From positions 4,062 to 9,683 of the forward strand of contig NVTH01000129.1 in the NCBI GenBank assembly GCA_002401525.1: DNA of 5,622 nt, written 5' to 3'. The translations under genes were made by a program, and so were the position numbers. Below the pieces are notes generated by a model, which worked only from the letters and a program-made list of their open reading frames with translations, did no database searches and was not told the DNA's origin. This document shows positions 1 through 5,622 of this stretch, piece by piece (positions within the stretch are counted from its first letter, which is position 1; every line of letters begins with the position of its first letter). This stretch comes from Moraxellaceae bacterium. GTDB taxonomy: Bacteria; Pseudomonadota; Gammaproteobacteria; Pseudomonadales; UBA3067.

Positions 1-1743
1 TTTATGAGCGGTATTATGGGCATGTTTTTCGAAGCCTTCGCCATGGTGGTCACCTTGGGCGTATTGGTTTCACTGGTCATTGCACTCACGTTAACACCGA
101 TGTTATGCGGCCGTTATTTAAAAGTAGACACCGAACACGGAGCAATTTACTCCAAAGTCGAGGCACTTTTTCAGCGCATGGAAAGCAGCTATAGAACCGC
201 TATTGAACAAAGCATCAAACATAGAGCTTGGGTCCTAGTGGGCAGCTTTGCGATCGTTGCGTCAAGCTGCGGCTTTTTCTCAGCCATGGGCAAGGAATTT
301 ATGCCCGGTTCAGACGAAGGACAACTCACCGTGGTATTTCGTACCCCATTAGGCTCCGGCATGGAATACTCCGTGGACCGGCTTAAGAAAATCGAAGCGG
401 TACTTGCCAGTCACGACACGGAGATCGCCAGCTACTTCTCCGCGATTGGCATCAATCGCGCCAACGTCAACCAAGGGTCTATCTTCGTCCGATTAAAACC
501 CCGAGATGAGCGTGGCCATCAAGATGAGCTACAAAAAGAGCTCTCCAAAGAACTCGCAGAGATTCCTGGCGTAGTCGCTTTCATTAGTCGAGTATCGCCG
601 ATTGGCGGGAATCGAGGGGAACCTTTACAGTTTGTGCTTCAGGGCCCTAACCTCAATAAAATTGAACCCGTTGCCAACGAAGTATTAAAGCAGTTAAAAA
701 CCACCCCCGGCATGGGCCAGATAGACATGGCACTGGACCTCTCTTTACCGCAATTAAAACCAAAGATTGATCGCGTCAAAGTCGCCAGTCTTGGGCTATC
801 CGCAAAAGACGTCGCTTTCGCGGTTAACGTCTTGGCGGGAGGCATCGACATCGCCAAATACAATGACGACCCAGGTGATGGCGAACGCTACGACATTCGC
901 CTCAAAGCGGCTAAAAACAATATTAATAGCGTTTCCGACTTAAGTAATATCTACCTAAGAACCGCCATGGGAGACATGGTTCGATTGGATACGGTGGCCA
1001 CCTTCGAAGAAGAAATCGGGCCAGCCATTATCGGCAAATACGACCTTAAATATTCAGCGCAATATTTCGCGTCGCCTGAGATGCCCCTAGGTAGCGCCAT
1101 AGAAGCCGTGGAAGCCATCGGAGAATCATTGCCCCCCGGCTACAATATTCAAATTGTAGGCCAAGCGAAATCGTTGGAAGAGTCCATAGAGAATATGATT
1201 TTTGTGTTTTCCCTCGCGATTGTGCTGGTCTATATGGTATTGGCAAGCCAGTTCAACTCATTCTCCCAACCCTTTATCGTCATGACCGCCATGCCGATGG
1301 CAGGCATCGGAGGCGTATTCCTACTTTGGGTGACGGGCCATACGTTAAATATCTACTCAATGATTGGGCTAATTCTTTTGCTTGGTTTAGTATCGAAAAA
1401 CTCCATATTGTTAATCGATTTGACCAACCAATTAAGAGAAAAAGGCTACGGCATTGATGAAGCGCTCTTGGAAGCATGTCCACGACGAATGCGTCCGATT
1501 TTGATGACCTCAGCCACCGTAGTGCTCGCCCTTTTACCTGCTGCGTTAGGCACTGGCGCAGGCTCCGACACCAATGCTCCTCTTGCGGTAGCGGTAATCG
1601 GCGGGATGATAAGCTCCACACTGCTCACACTGATTGTGATGCCCGTGGTCTACTCCCTTTGGCAAGGTGCGTTAGAGCGTCGCCAACTTAAAAAGGCGAA
1701 GCCTCAAGTGGACATAGATCGCCCCGTCGCTGTGGGCGAATAG
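1..1743 (+). CDS. RND multidrug efflux permease, HAE1/AcrB type (partial, C-terminal 580 codons)
   Basis: This is the C-terminal part of an inner-membrane proton-driven RND pump. The reading frame is open to the left edge, so the Met at position 4 is internal. Family members are about 1030 residues, so roughly 450 are missing, including TM1-TM5 and the TM4 aspartates of the proton relay. Counting from the Met at 4, I see TM6 (about 10-34, ending LTPMLCGRYL), TM7 (about 76-95), a large periplasmic porter/docking region (about 100-395), and TM8-TM12 (about 397-552). The TM10 motif GLVSKNSILLID contains Lys465, matching AcrB Lys940, and RPILMTS contains Thr502, matching the AcrB TM11 threonine. 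The C-terminal tail is short and basic. No frameshift is visible. The outer-membrane factor follows 71 bp downstream on the same strand, which supports a tripartite pump. The substrate cannot be read from the sequence; drugs, solvents or bile-like compounds are all possible. Confidence 0.93.
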   Translation, partial: FMSGIMGMFFEAFAMVVTLGVLVSLVIALTLTPMLCGRYLKVDTEHGAIYSKVEALFQRMESSYRTAIEQSIKHRAWVLVGSFAIVASSCGFFSAMGKEFMPGSDEGQLTVVFRTPLGSGMEYSVDRLKKIEAVLASHDTEIASYFSAIGINRANVNQGSIFVRLKPRDERGHQDELQKELSKELAEIPGVVAFISRVSPIGGNRGEPLQFVLQGPNLNKIEPVANEVLKQLKTTPGMGQIDMALDLSLPQLKPKIDRVKVASLGLSAKDVAFAVNVLAGGIDIAKYNDDPGDGERYDIRLKAAKNNINSVSDLSNIYLRTAMGDMVRLDTVATFEEEIGPAIIGKYDLKYSAQYFASPEMPLGSAIEAVEAIGESLPPGYNIQIVGQAKSLEESIENMIFVFSLAIVLVYMVLASQFNSFSQPFIVMTAMPMAGIGGVFLLWVTGHTLNIYSMIGLILLLGLVSKNSILLIDLTNQLREKGYGIDEALLEACPRRMRPILMTSATVVLALLPAALGTGAGSDTNAPLAVAVIGGMISSTLLTLIVMPVVYSLWQGALERRQLKKAKPQVDIDRPVAVGE

Positions 1744-1754
1744 TAAATTAGACA

Positions 1755-1778
1755 AGGAATTCCCCTAGCGGAATTCCT
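1755..1778. repeat. Perfect 9-bp inverted repeat between permease and outer-membrane factor genes
   Basis: AGGAATTCC (1755-1763) and GGAATTCCT (1770-1778) are perfect reverse complements around the 6-nt loop CCTAGC. The hairpin starts 11 bases after the permease stop. Only a short TTTT occurs about 10 bases further on, so it is a poor match to an intrinsic terminator. It could be a partial attenuator, a 3'-end mRNA-stabilising stem, or a protein-binding palindrome. The structure is seen directly; the function is a guess. Confidence 0.5.
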
Positions 1779-1814
1779 AACTATCAATTTTCACCTAAAA
1801 TTTGGAATTGACTC

Positions 1815-3242
1815 ATGAAGCAGTACGGCCACTCTATTAAGGCTTTCTTTTCCGGAGCTTTAATTTCTACTCTGTTAACCGCTCCGTTGCTCAGCCATGC
1901 TGGCGAACAACGGGTGATTGACATTGAAGCAATCAAACAAAAAGAAATACTCGGTATCGTCGATATCTACGAACTTGCAGTCGTTAATGATGCAGATTTT
2001 CTGGCTGCAAAATGGAAGAAAAAAGCAGGCATGCAAGTCGTTCCCATTGCTAGGGCTAAGTTTTTACCAAAAATAAAACTCTCGGCGAACACCACGCTGA
2101 ATGATTCAGAGTCCGAGTATCTCGAAGAAAATCCTGCGATCTCCGGATTTGATCTAGCACCTCATTACAACACCAATGGCTACACAATCTCTCTTGTCCA
2201 ACCCCTCATTAATGTTAAAAATATTTTCCATTGGCCCGAAGCAAAAATAAAAGAAAAGCGCACCGAGCTTCAATACATGTTGGCAGAGCACCAGCTCATC
2301 GGCAAAGTAGGCGAAGTCTACGTCGGTAAAATTGTCGCCGACGAAAACCTAACCGTAGCCAAAGCTCAACTTAATGCAATCAAAGAACACCTTAATCAAG
2401 CCAAATTGAGTTTTGAGTTAGGATCGGTCACCATCACCGACACCCATGAAGCACAGGCTGCCTATGATGTTGCCTACTCTCGATTTCTAGCGGCGCAAAC
2501 CGCGCTGAAAAACGCCGATCATCACTTAATCACGCTAACCGGGCATGACAATGCCAACCTGCTGCGGATTCGCTCCAAACTGCCCCTCGACATTGAAGAA
2601 TTCCAACTGCCTGAACTGGATGAACTTCGAGACGTTGCGGTGCAAGCCAACCCTCAGCTGAACCTCACCCGCATTAGCCACGCACTCGCCCAAATAAGCC
2701 TTCGGCTAGAGCAAGCAAAACACCTCCCTACGCTAGATTTAGTCGCAGCCATCGGTGAAAACAACACCAACGGTGGCGTCTTCGGCGGGGGCAGCGATAC
2801 GGAATTCTATAACGTAGGCCTGCAACTCAACCTGCCCATTTTTTCGGGTGGCTCAGTGCATAATACCGCGAAGAAAAAACGCTATTTGTTAGAAGAACAA
2901 AAGCGCCGCCTTACTCAAGCTGAAAGAAATGTGGAGCTGGAATTATTCGAGTCTTACCACAACGTTGAGCTTGTCAAAACCCAACTGGCAGCACTGAATC
3001 AAGCCGTGGAATCGACGCGAAGTTCATTAGAATCCACCAAACTAGGATTTGAAGTGGGAGAACGAACCGGGCTCGACGTTTTAAATGTTCAAAACGGTTA
3101 TTTTTCAGCGTTAAGAGACCGCGCCAACGCACAATACCAATACATATTGGTGGTCCTCACGCTAAACCTAACCTTAGGAATTATATCGGAAGAAGACATC
3201 TATAAATTGGGTGATCTTATTTCAGATTACGCTGAAATCTGA
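1815..3242 (+). CDS. TolC-family outer-membrane efflux protein
   Basis: This is a complete 475-residue outer-membrane factor that would form the trimeric channel-tunnel carrying substrate from an RND or type I exporter across the periplasm and outer membrane. Residues 1-29 are a Sec signal peptide, with Lys and His near the start, a hydrophobic core FFSGALISTLLTAPLL, and SHA as the likely cleavage site before Gly30. There is no lipobox cysteine, so it is TolC-like rather than a lipoprotein of the OprM kind. Two OEP repeats are visible. The first contains LGSVTITDTHEAQAAYD (about 202-218), and the second contains GLQLNLPIFSGG (about 335-346) and FEVGERTGLDVLNVQ (about 412-426), both very close to TolC motifs. 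Long polar helices between them fit the coiled-coil tunnel. The length is near that of E. coli TolC. A weak GGAA (1804-1807) lies 7 bases before the ATG. Its position after the permease points to a shared pump operon. Confidence 0.93.
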   Translation: MKQYGHSIKAFFSGALISTLLTAPLLSHAGEQRVIDIEAIKQKEILGIVDIYELAVVNDADFLAAKWKKKAGMQVVPIARAKFLPKIKLSANTTLNDSESEYLEENPAISGFDLAPHYNTNGYTISLVQPLINVKNIFHWPEAKIKEKRTELQYMLAEHQLIGKVGEVYVGKIVADENLTVAKAQLNAIKEHLNQAKLSFELGSVTITDTHEAQAAYDVAYSRFLAAQTALKNADHHLITLTGHDNANLLRIRSKLPLDIEEFQLPELDELRDVAVQANPQLNLTRISHALAQISLRLEQAKHLPTLDLVAAIGENNTNGGVFGGGSDTEFYNVGLQLNLPIFSGGSVHNTAKKKRYLLEEQKRRLTQAERNVELELFESYHNVELVKTQLAALNQAVESTRSSLESTKLGFEVGERTGLDVLNVQNGYFSALRDRANAQYQYILVVLTLNLTLGIISEEDIYKLGDLISDYAEI

Positions 3243-3261
3243 GCAAGCGGTAAATCTATCG

Positions 3262-3300
3262 AAGATAAGGCTGCATTGACCTGCAATGCAGCCTTATCTT
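3262..3300. terminator. Strong hairpin between convergent genes, probable (bidirectional) terminator
   Basis: A 17-bp perfect stem, 3262-3278 pairing with 3284-3300, closes a 5-nt ACCTG loop. The stem carries a GC-rich core (AAGGCTGCA) and A/T-rich ends, so an RNA from either strand would end in a short uridine-rich stretch (TTATCTTT on the + strand). It begins about 20 bases after the stop of the outer-membrane factor gene and lies 48 bases beyond the stop of the oppositely oriented dehydrogenase gene. A separate run of six T occurs at 3328-3333 but is not adjacent to the stem. The U-tract is imperfect, so termination is inferred from position and stem strength. Confidence 0.75.
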
Positions 3301-3347
3301 TAATCAATCAGCTCTTTAGTCAATCACTTTTTTAGCCGATCCCTTTG

Positions 3348-4145
3348 TTAACCAATCATCGTATAACCACCACTGACACTCAGCACCTGCCCAGTGACAT
3401 ACCCTGCCGCTTTCTGAGACGATAAAAATACCACTGCATTAGCGACATCCTGCCCTTTCCCTAAACGTTTCAAGGGTAAGCTTTTAGCAATCTTTCCAAA
3501 CTGCTCGTCAGTAAACATTGCGCTTTTATCCTGCCACATACTGTTGGCACTCATTTCTTCGTCAGTATCAGGCACAGTCACTCCCGGACACACGCAGTTG
3601 CATCGCACGCCGTAACGACCGTTTTCTTTCGCAATACTTTTCATCAGACTGTTAGTGGCGGCTTTCATGCCTCCATACACCGCCTCACGGGCCTCACCCT
3701 GCCGACTCGCATCCGAGCTTATGGATACAATGGCCCCGCCTTTATTTTGAACCATGGGCTCTAGAACAGTTTTAGTGCAATTCAGCATGCCCACAAAATT
3801 GACGTCGATAATCTTCTGCCAGAACTCAGGGCCTGTTTCTGAAAAGTATTGCAGCTTATCCCAGCCGACATTATTCACCAACACATCCACCCCGCCGTAA
3901 CATTGAATCGCCTGCCCGACCATGAACTCCACCTCGGACAATTGGGTCACGTCAGTTTTAACCACCTGCACAGACTCCGCACCCGCTTTTAAAGCCAACG
4001 CAGCCACTTGCTCGCCTTGCTCCACATCTAGATCAGCCAAGGTGATTTTGGCATGCTCTTGGGCATAAGTGAGTACAATTGCTCGACCAATATTCGAAGC
4101 CCCGCCGGTCACAATGACGGATTTACCTGCTAATCCCAAATCCAT
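3348..4145 (-). CDS. badH: SDR-family dehydrogenase, probable 2-hydroxycyclohexanecarboxyl-CoA dehydrogenase (BadH-like)
   Basis: This 265-residue classical short-chain dehydrogenase probably oxidises 2-hydroxycyclohexanecarboxyl-CoA to the 2-keto ester in the cytoplasm. The Rossmann motif is TGGASNIG (13-20), with Asn18 in place of the usual second glycine. Asp38 at the end of strand 2 favours NAD over NADP. NNVG is at 91-94. The catalytic set is complete: Asn116, Ser144, Tyr157 and Lys161 (YGGMK). Similarity to R. palustris BadH, recalled from memory, includes NNxGWD (91-96), SDAxR after the catalytic serine, GEAxEAVY-like spacing, and the C-terminus GQVLSVSGGYTMIG. The protein is about 10 residues longer than that BadH, mainly between 190 and 215. 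The ATG is preceded by a good AGGAG, and the gene lies 23 bp after badI, so the two are almost certainly co-transcribed. The SDR family is certain. The substrate rests on similarity and on the badI neighbour; another 2-hydroxyacyl-CoA or 3-hydroxyacyl-CoA substrate remains possible. Confidence 0.8.
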   Translation of the reverse strand: MDLGLAGKSVIVTGGASNIGRAIVLTYAQEHAKITLADLDVEQGEQVAALALKAGAESVQVVKTDVTQLSEVEFMVGQAIQCYGGVDVLVNNVGWDKLQYFSETGPEFWQKIIDVNFVGMLNCTKTVLEPMVQNKGGAIVSISSDASRQGEAREAVYGGMKAATNSLMKSIAKENGRYGVRCNCVCPGVTVPDTDEEMSANSMWQDKSAMFTDEQFGKIAKSLPLKRLGKGQDVANAVVFLSSQKAAGYVTGQVLSVSGGYTMIG

Positions 4146-4151
4146 ATCACA

Positions 4152-4156
4152 CTCCT
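4152..4156 (-). promoter_or_regulatory. Ribosome binding site of the BadH-like gene
   Basis: Read on the minus strand, AAAAGGAGT spans 4159-4151, with the AGGAG core at 4156-4152 and six bases before the ATG at 4145. It sits in the 23-bp gap after badI, which fits translation from a shared mRNA. Confidence 0.75.
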
Positions 4157-4168
4157 TTTGAAGGCGGT

Positions 4169-4951
4169 TTATTTGACGAATTTTTTAAAATCTGGAGTCC
4201 GTTTTTCCATTAGCGCTTGCACGCCTTCCTTTGATTCGTCGGTGTTGTAGTAAAGCGCTAACGCTTCCAAGCCTAAGTTGCCAATGCCTCGAATACTTTC
4301 ACTGTCTGCATTAATGGATCGTTTTGCAATGGAGATGGCAGTGGGACTTTTTAAATTAATTTCTGCACACCACTTTAAAACTTCTTCATCAAGCTGATCA
4401 TCGGGGACGCAAATATTGGCCAAGCCCATTTCAACGGCTTCCTGACCCGAGTACTTACGGCACAAATACCAAATTTCCCGCGCCTTCTTTTCACCCACAA
4501 TACGCGCCAAATACGCAGTACCAAACCCAGGATCCACGGAGCCCATTTTCGGTCCCACCTGCCCAAATTTGGAGCTCTCAGAACAAATCGTTAAATCACA
4601 CAAAGCAGCCAACACATTGCCGCCTCCAATGGCGTAGCCTTGCACTCGAGCAATCACCGGCTTAGGCGCATCGCGTATGCAAGTGTGCAAATCCTCCACA
4701 GGCAAACCAATGGTGCCGGTGCCGACGTAATGGCCGTCATGATCGCTTTGATCTCCGCCCGTACAAAAAGCACGATCGCCGGCTCCCGCCAACACAATCA
4801 CCCCAATGGATTTATCCCAGGAAGCCAGCTTGATTGAATGAATTAATTCTTCACAGGTTTTAAAGCGAAACGCATTGAGTACTTTGGGACGATTGATGGT
4901 TATTTTCGCAACGCCTTCATGCACTTCATAAATAATATCTTCGTAATCCAT
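4169..4951 (-). CDS. badI: 2-ketocyclohexanecarboxyl-CoA hydrolase (BadI-like, crotonase superfamily)
   Basis: The enzyme hydrolytically opens the ring of 2-ketocyclohexanecarboxyl-CoA to give pimeloyl-CoA, by a reaction resembling a reverse Dieckmann condensation. The start is set at the ATG at 4951 (260 residues, the length I recall for R. palustris BadI) because AAGGAG ends six bases upstream. A TTG two codons earlier directly abuts that AAGGAG and is unlikely. BadI-type motifs seen are GAGDRAFCTGGDQSDHDG (55-72), RVQGYAIGGGNVLA (102-115), FGQVGPKMGSVDPGFGTA (129-146), EKKAREIW (154-161) and YYNTDESKEG (234-243). By alignment with the homologous MenB, Asp140 and Tyr235 match MenB catalytic Asp163 and Tyr258, and Gly133 matches the MenB glycine at the bicarbonate site. 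The longer MenB loop after the CoA motif is absent and no other men genes are present, so BadI is preferred over naphthoate synthase. It is the middle gene of the three on this strand. Confidence 0.87.
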   Translation of the reverse strand: MDYEDIIYEVHEGVAKITINRPKVLNAFRFKTCEELIHSIKLASWDKSIGVIVLAGAGDRAFCTGGDQSDHDGHYVGTGTIGLPVEDLHTCIRDAPKPVIARVQGYAIGGGNVLAALCDLTICSESSKFGQVGPKMGSVDPGFGTAYLARIVGEKKAREIWYLCRKYSGQEAVEMGLANICVPDDQLDEEVLKWCAEINLKSPTAISIAKRSINADSESIRGIGNLGLEALALYYNTDESKEGVQALMEKRTPDFKKFVK

Positions 4952-4957
4952 TGCCAA

Positions 4958-4963
4958 CTCCTT
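4958..4963 (-). promoter_or_regulatory. Ribosome binding site deciding the badI start
   Basis: AAGGAG on the minus strand (4963 to 4958) is separated by six bases (TTGGCA) from the ATG at 4951, an ideal distance. The in-frame TTG at 4957 would leave no spacer at all. This fixes the start at 4951 and the protein at 260 residues. Confidence 0.8.
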
Positions 4964-4968
4964 GGGCG

Positions 4969-5000
4969 GTTATTTTTAGGAACAGTTATTTTTAGAAACA
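4969..5000. repeat. Tandem 16-bp repeat in the AT-rich leader upstream of badI
   Basis: On the + strand, GTTATTTTTAGGAACA (4969-4984) is followed immediately by GTTATTTTTAGAAACA (4985-5000), which differs at one base. The core octamer TATTTTTA recurs a third time at 5016-5023, inside a short palindrome (ACTAT-TTTT-ATAGT, 5014-5027). The repeats lie in the 106-bp non-coding gap between the crotonase stop and the badI ribosome binding site. They may be a regulator site, part of an internal promoter region, or only a slippage duplication. Confidence 0.7.
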
Positions 5001-5057
5001 AGTTACAGCACGCACTATTTTTATAGTTAATCAAACTGACGGTTGATGTTCGCCAGA

Positions 5058-5622
5058 TCAAATCTTTCGTTTATTGTAGACAGGTCTGCGCTTTTCCAAA
5101 AAAGCACTTAAACCTTCATTCACATCATCAGACTGAAATGACGCAACCGCGTATTCGGACTCCATTGCGATTGCCTCATTTAATTCTTTTTCAATGCCAT
5201 CATTCACCATCTGTTTCATCACCGCGAGACCCGCCGGACTTTTTTCATTCAAGCGTCGACAGTATTTAAACGCCGCTTCTTTTAAGCCTTCATCGTCCAC
5301 CACGTAATTTGCCAATCCCACCTGCAACGCTTCAGCCGAGGACAACCAACGCGAGGAAAACAATAAATCCATGGCTACTCGTTTGCCCACTAAACGCGGC
5401 AAACGTTGGCTTCCACCCCACCCCGGCAATAATCCAAAATGGGAATGTTGGTCACCAAAGCGTGCGCTTTCTGAGGCAAAAACCACATCAGCCGCCATCA
5501 TCAATTCAAGTCCGCCAGCAAGACAGAGTCCCTGTACGGCCACCACAATCGGCAATGGACTGGCTTCAAAATGAGCCAAAGTATTAATTCCGGTTTGAAT
5601 AAATTCATTTAATTTCTTTTTA
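5058..5622 (-). CDS. Enoyl-CoA hydratase/isomerase family protein (partial, N-terminus outside window)
   Basis: The C-terminal 187 residues of a crotonase-fold acyl-CoA enzyme are visible. The frame stays open from 5621 with no in-frame ATG, and the first possible start (TTG at 5579) is internal to the fold, so about 70 residues lie beyond the right edge. These include the first oxyanion-hole motif. Visible features are VQGLCLAGGLELMMAAD, with the second oxyanion glycine and a glutamate (codon 5507-5505) at the place of rat hydratase Glu144, then FGDQHSHFGLLPGWGGSQRLPRLVG, where a histidine (codon 5447-5445) stands at the place of Glu164. The tail EGLSAFLEKRRPVY is typical of the family. By position it may do the BadK step, hydration of cyclohex-1-enecarboxyl-CoA, upstream of badI and the BadH-like gene. 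However, classical hydratases use both glutamates, so isomerase or another crotonase chemistry is possible. The 106-bp gap to badI is longer than the badI-badH gap. Confidence 0.85.
   Translation of the reverse strand, partial: KKKLNEFIQTGINTLAHFEASPLPIVVAVQGLCLAGGLELMMAADVVFASESARFGDQHSHFGLLPGWGGSQRLPRLVGKRVAMDLLFSSRWLSSAEALQVGLANYVVDDEGLKEAAFKYCRRLNEKSPAGLAVMKQMVNDGIEKELNEAIAMESEYAVASFQSDDVNEGLSAFLEKRRPVYNKRKI

Noticed and set aside
1280..1621. 113-residue minus-strand reading frame inside the permease gene
   Set aside because: It lies wholly within a well-conserved transporter region, shows no recognisable domain and has no ribosome binding site that I can identify; it is a shadow of the real frame.
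3243..3347. Possible small gene or RNA in the convergent gap
   Set aside because: The gap is only 105 bp and is largely explained by the 17-bp hairpin; no start codon with a ribosome binding site is visible.
4640..4837. Plus-strand 65-residue reading frame opposite badI
   Set aside because: It overlaps conserved BadI motifs in antisense and has no independent support.
4952..4957. TTG at 4957 as the start of the BadI-like gene (262 residues)
   Set aside because: It directly abuts the AAGGAG with no spacer, while the ATG at 4951 has ideal spacing and gives a BadI-like N-terminus and length.
5058..5579. Crotonase gene as a complete short ORF starting at TTG 5579
   Set aside because: The frame stays open to the right edge, and a start there would remove the N-terminal part of the fold including the first oxyanion-hole motif; it is a truncated view of a longer gene.
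5309..5587. Plus-strand reading frames opposite the crotonase gene
   Set aside because: They are antisense to a conserved enzyme frame, have Pro/Arg-rich non-protein-like composition and no recognisable motif.
1..5622. CRISPR array, tRNA, rRNA, insertion sequence, toxin-antitoxin or phage-defence module
   Set aside because: No regularly spaced repeats, cloverleaf sequence, transposase or defence-type motif was found on either strand.

Overview
The window looks like an ordinary chromosomal stretch from a Gram-negative bacterium, most likely a gammaproteobacterium. The reasons are an RND efflux permease followed by a TolC-type outer-membrane protein with a Sec signal peptide, moderate base composition by eye, and AGGAG-type ribosome binding sites. 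No species can be named from this sequence. Coding density is high, and I see no mobile element, tRNA, rRNA or CRISPR array.

Left half (1-3242, + strand): the C-terminal part of an HAE1/AcrB-type RND transporter runs in from the left edge. It ends at 1743 and is followed after 71 bp by a complete TolC-family outer-membrane factor (1815-3242). This is the usual permease then outer-membrane channel order of a tripartite efflux pump; the adaptor gene would be expected upstream of the window. The 71-bp gap holds a perfect 9-bp inverted repeat. A strong 17-bp hairpin (3262-3300) sits in the gap where the two halves converge.

Right half (3348-5622, - strand): three genes are read right to left: a crotonase-fold enoyl-CoA hydratase-like protein (N-terminus beyond the window), a 2-ketocyclohexanecarboxyl-CoA hydrolase (BadI-like), and an SDR dehydrogenase resembling 2-hydroxycyclohexanecarboxyl-CoA dehydrogenase (BadH-like). 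In the pathway known from Rhodopseudomonas palustris, cyclohex-1-enecarboxyl-CoA is hydrated (BadK), oxidised to the 2-keto ester (BadH) and hydrolytically ring-opened to pimeloyl-CoA (BadI). All three activity types are present here side by side, so the likely role is opening a saturated (alicyclic) ring held as a CoA thioester, which feeds beta-oxidation.

The BadI assignment is the firmest. The BadH assignment is good at family level. The role of the third gene is open, because one of the two glutamates expected in a classical hydratase is replaced by histidine. A 106-bp AT-rich gap upstream of badI carries a tandem 16-bp repeat. Nothing in the window amounts to a clearly new biological system; the points most worth following are the ring-cleavage cassette and the histidine-substituted crotonase.
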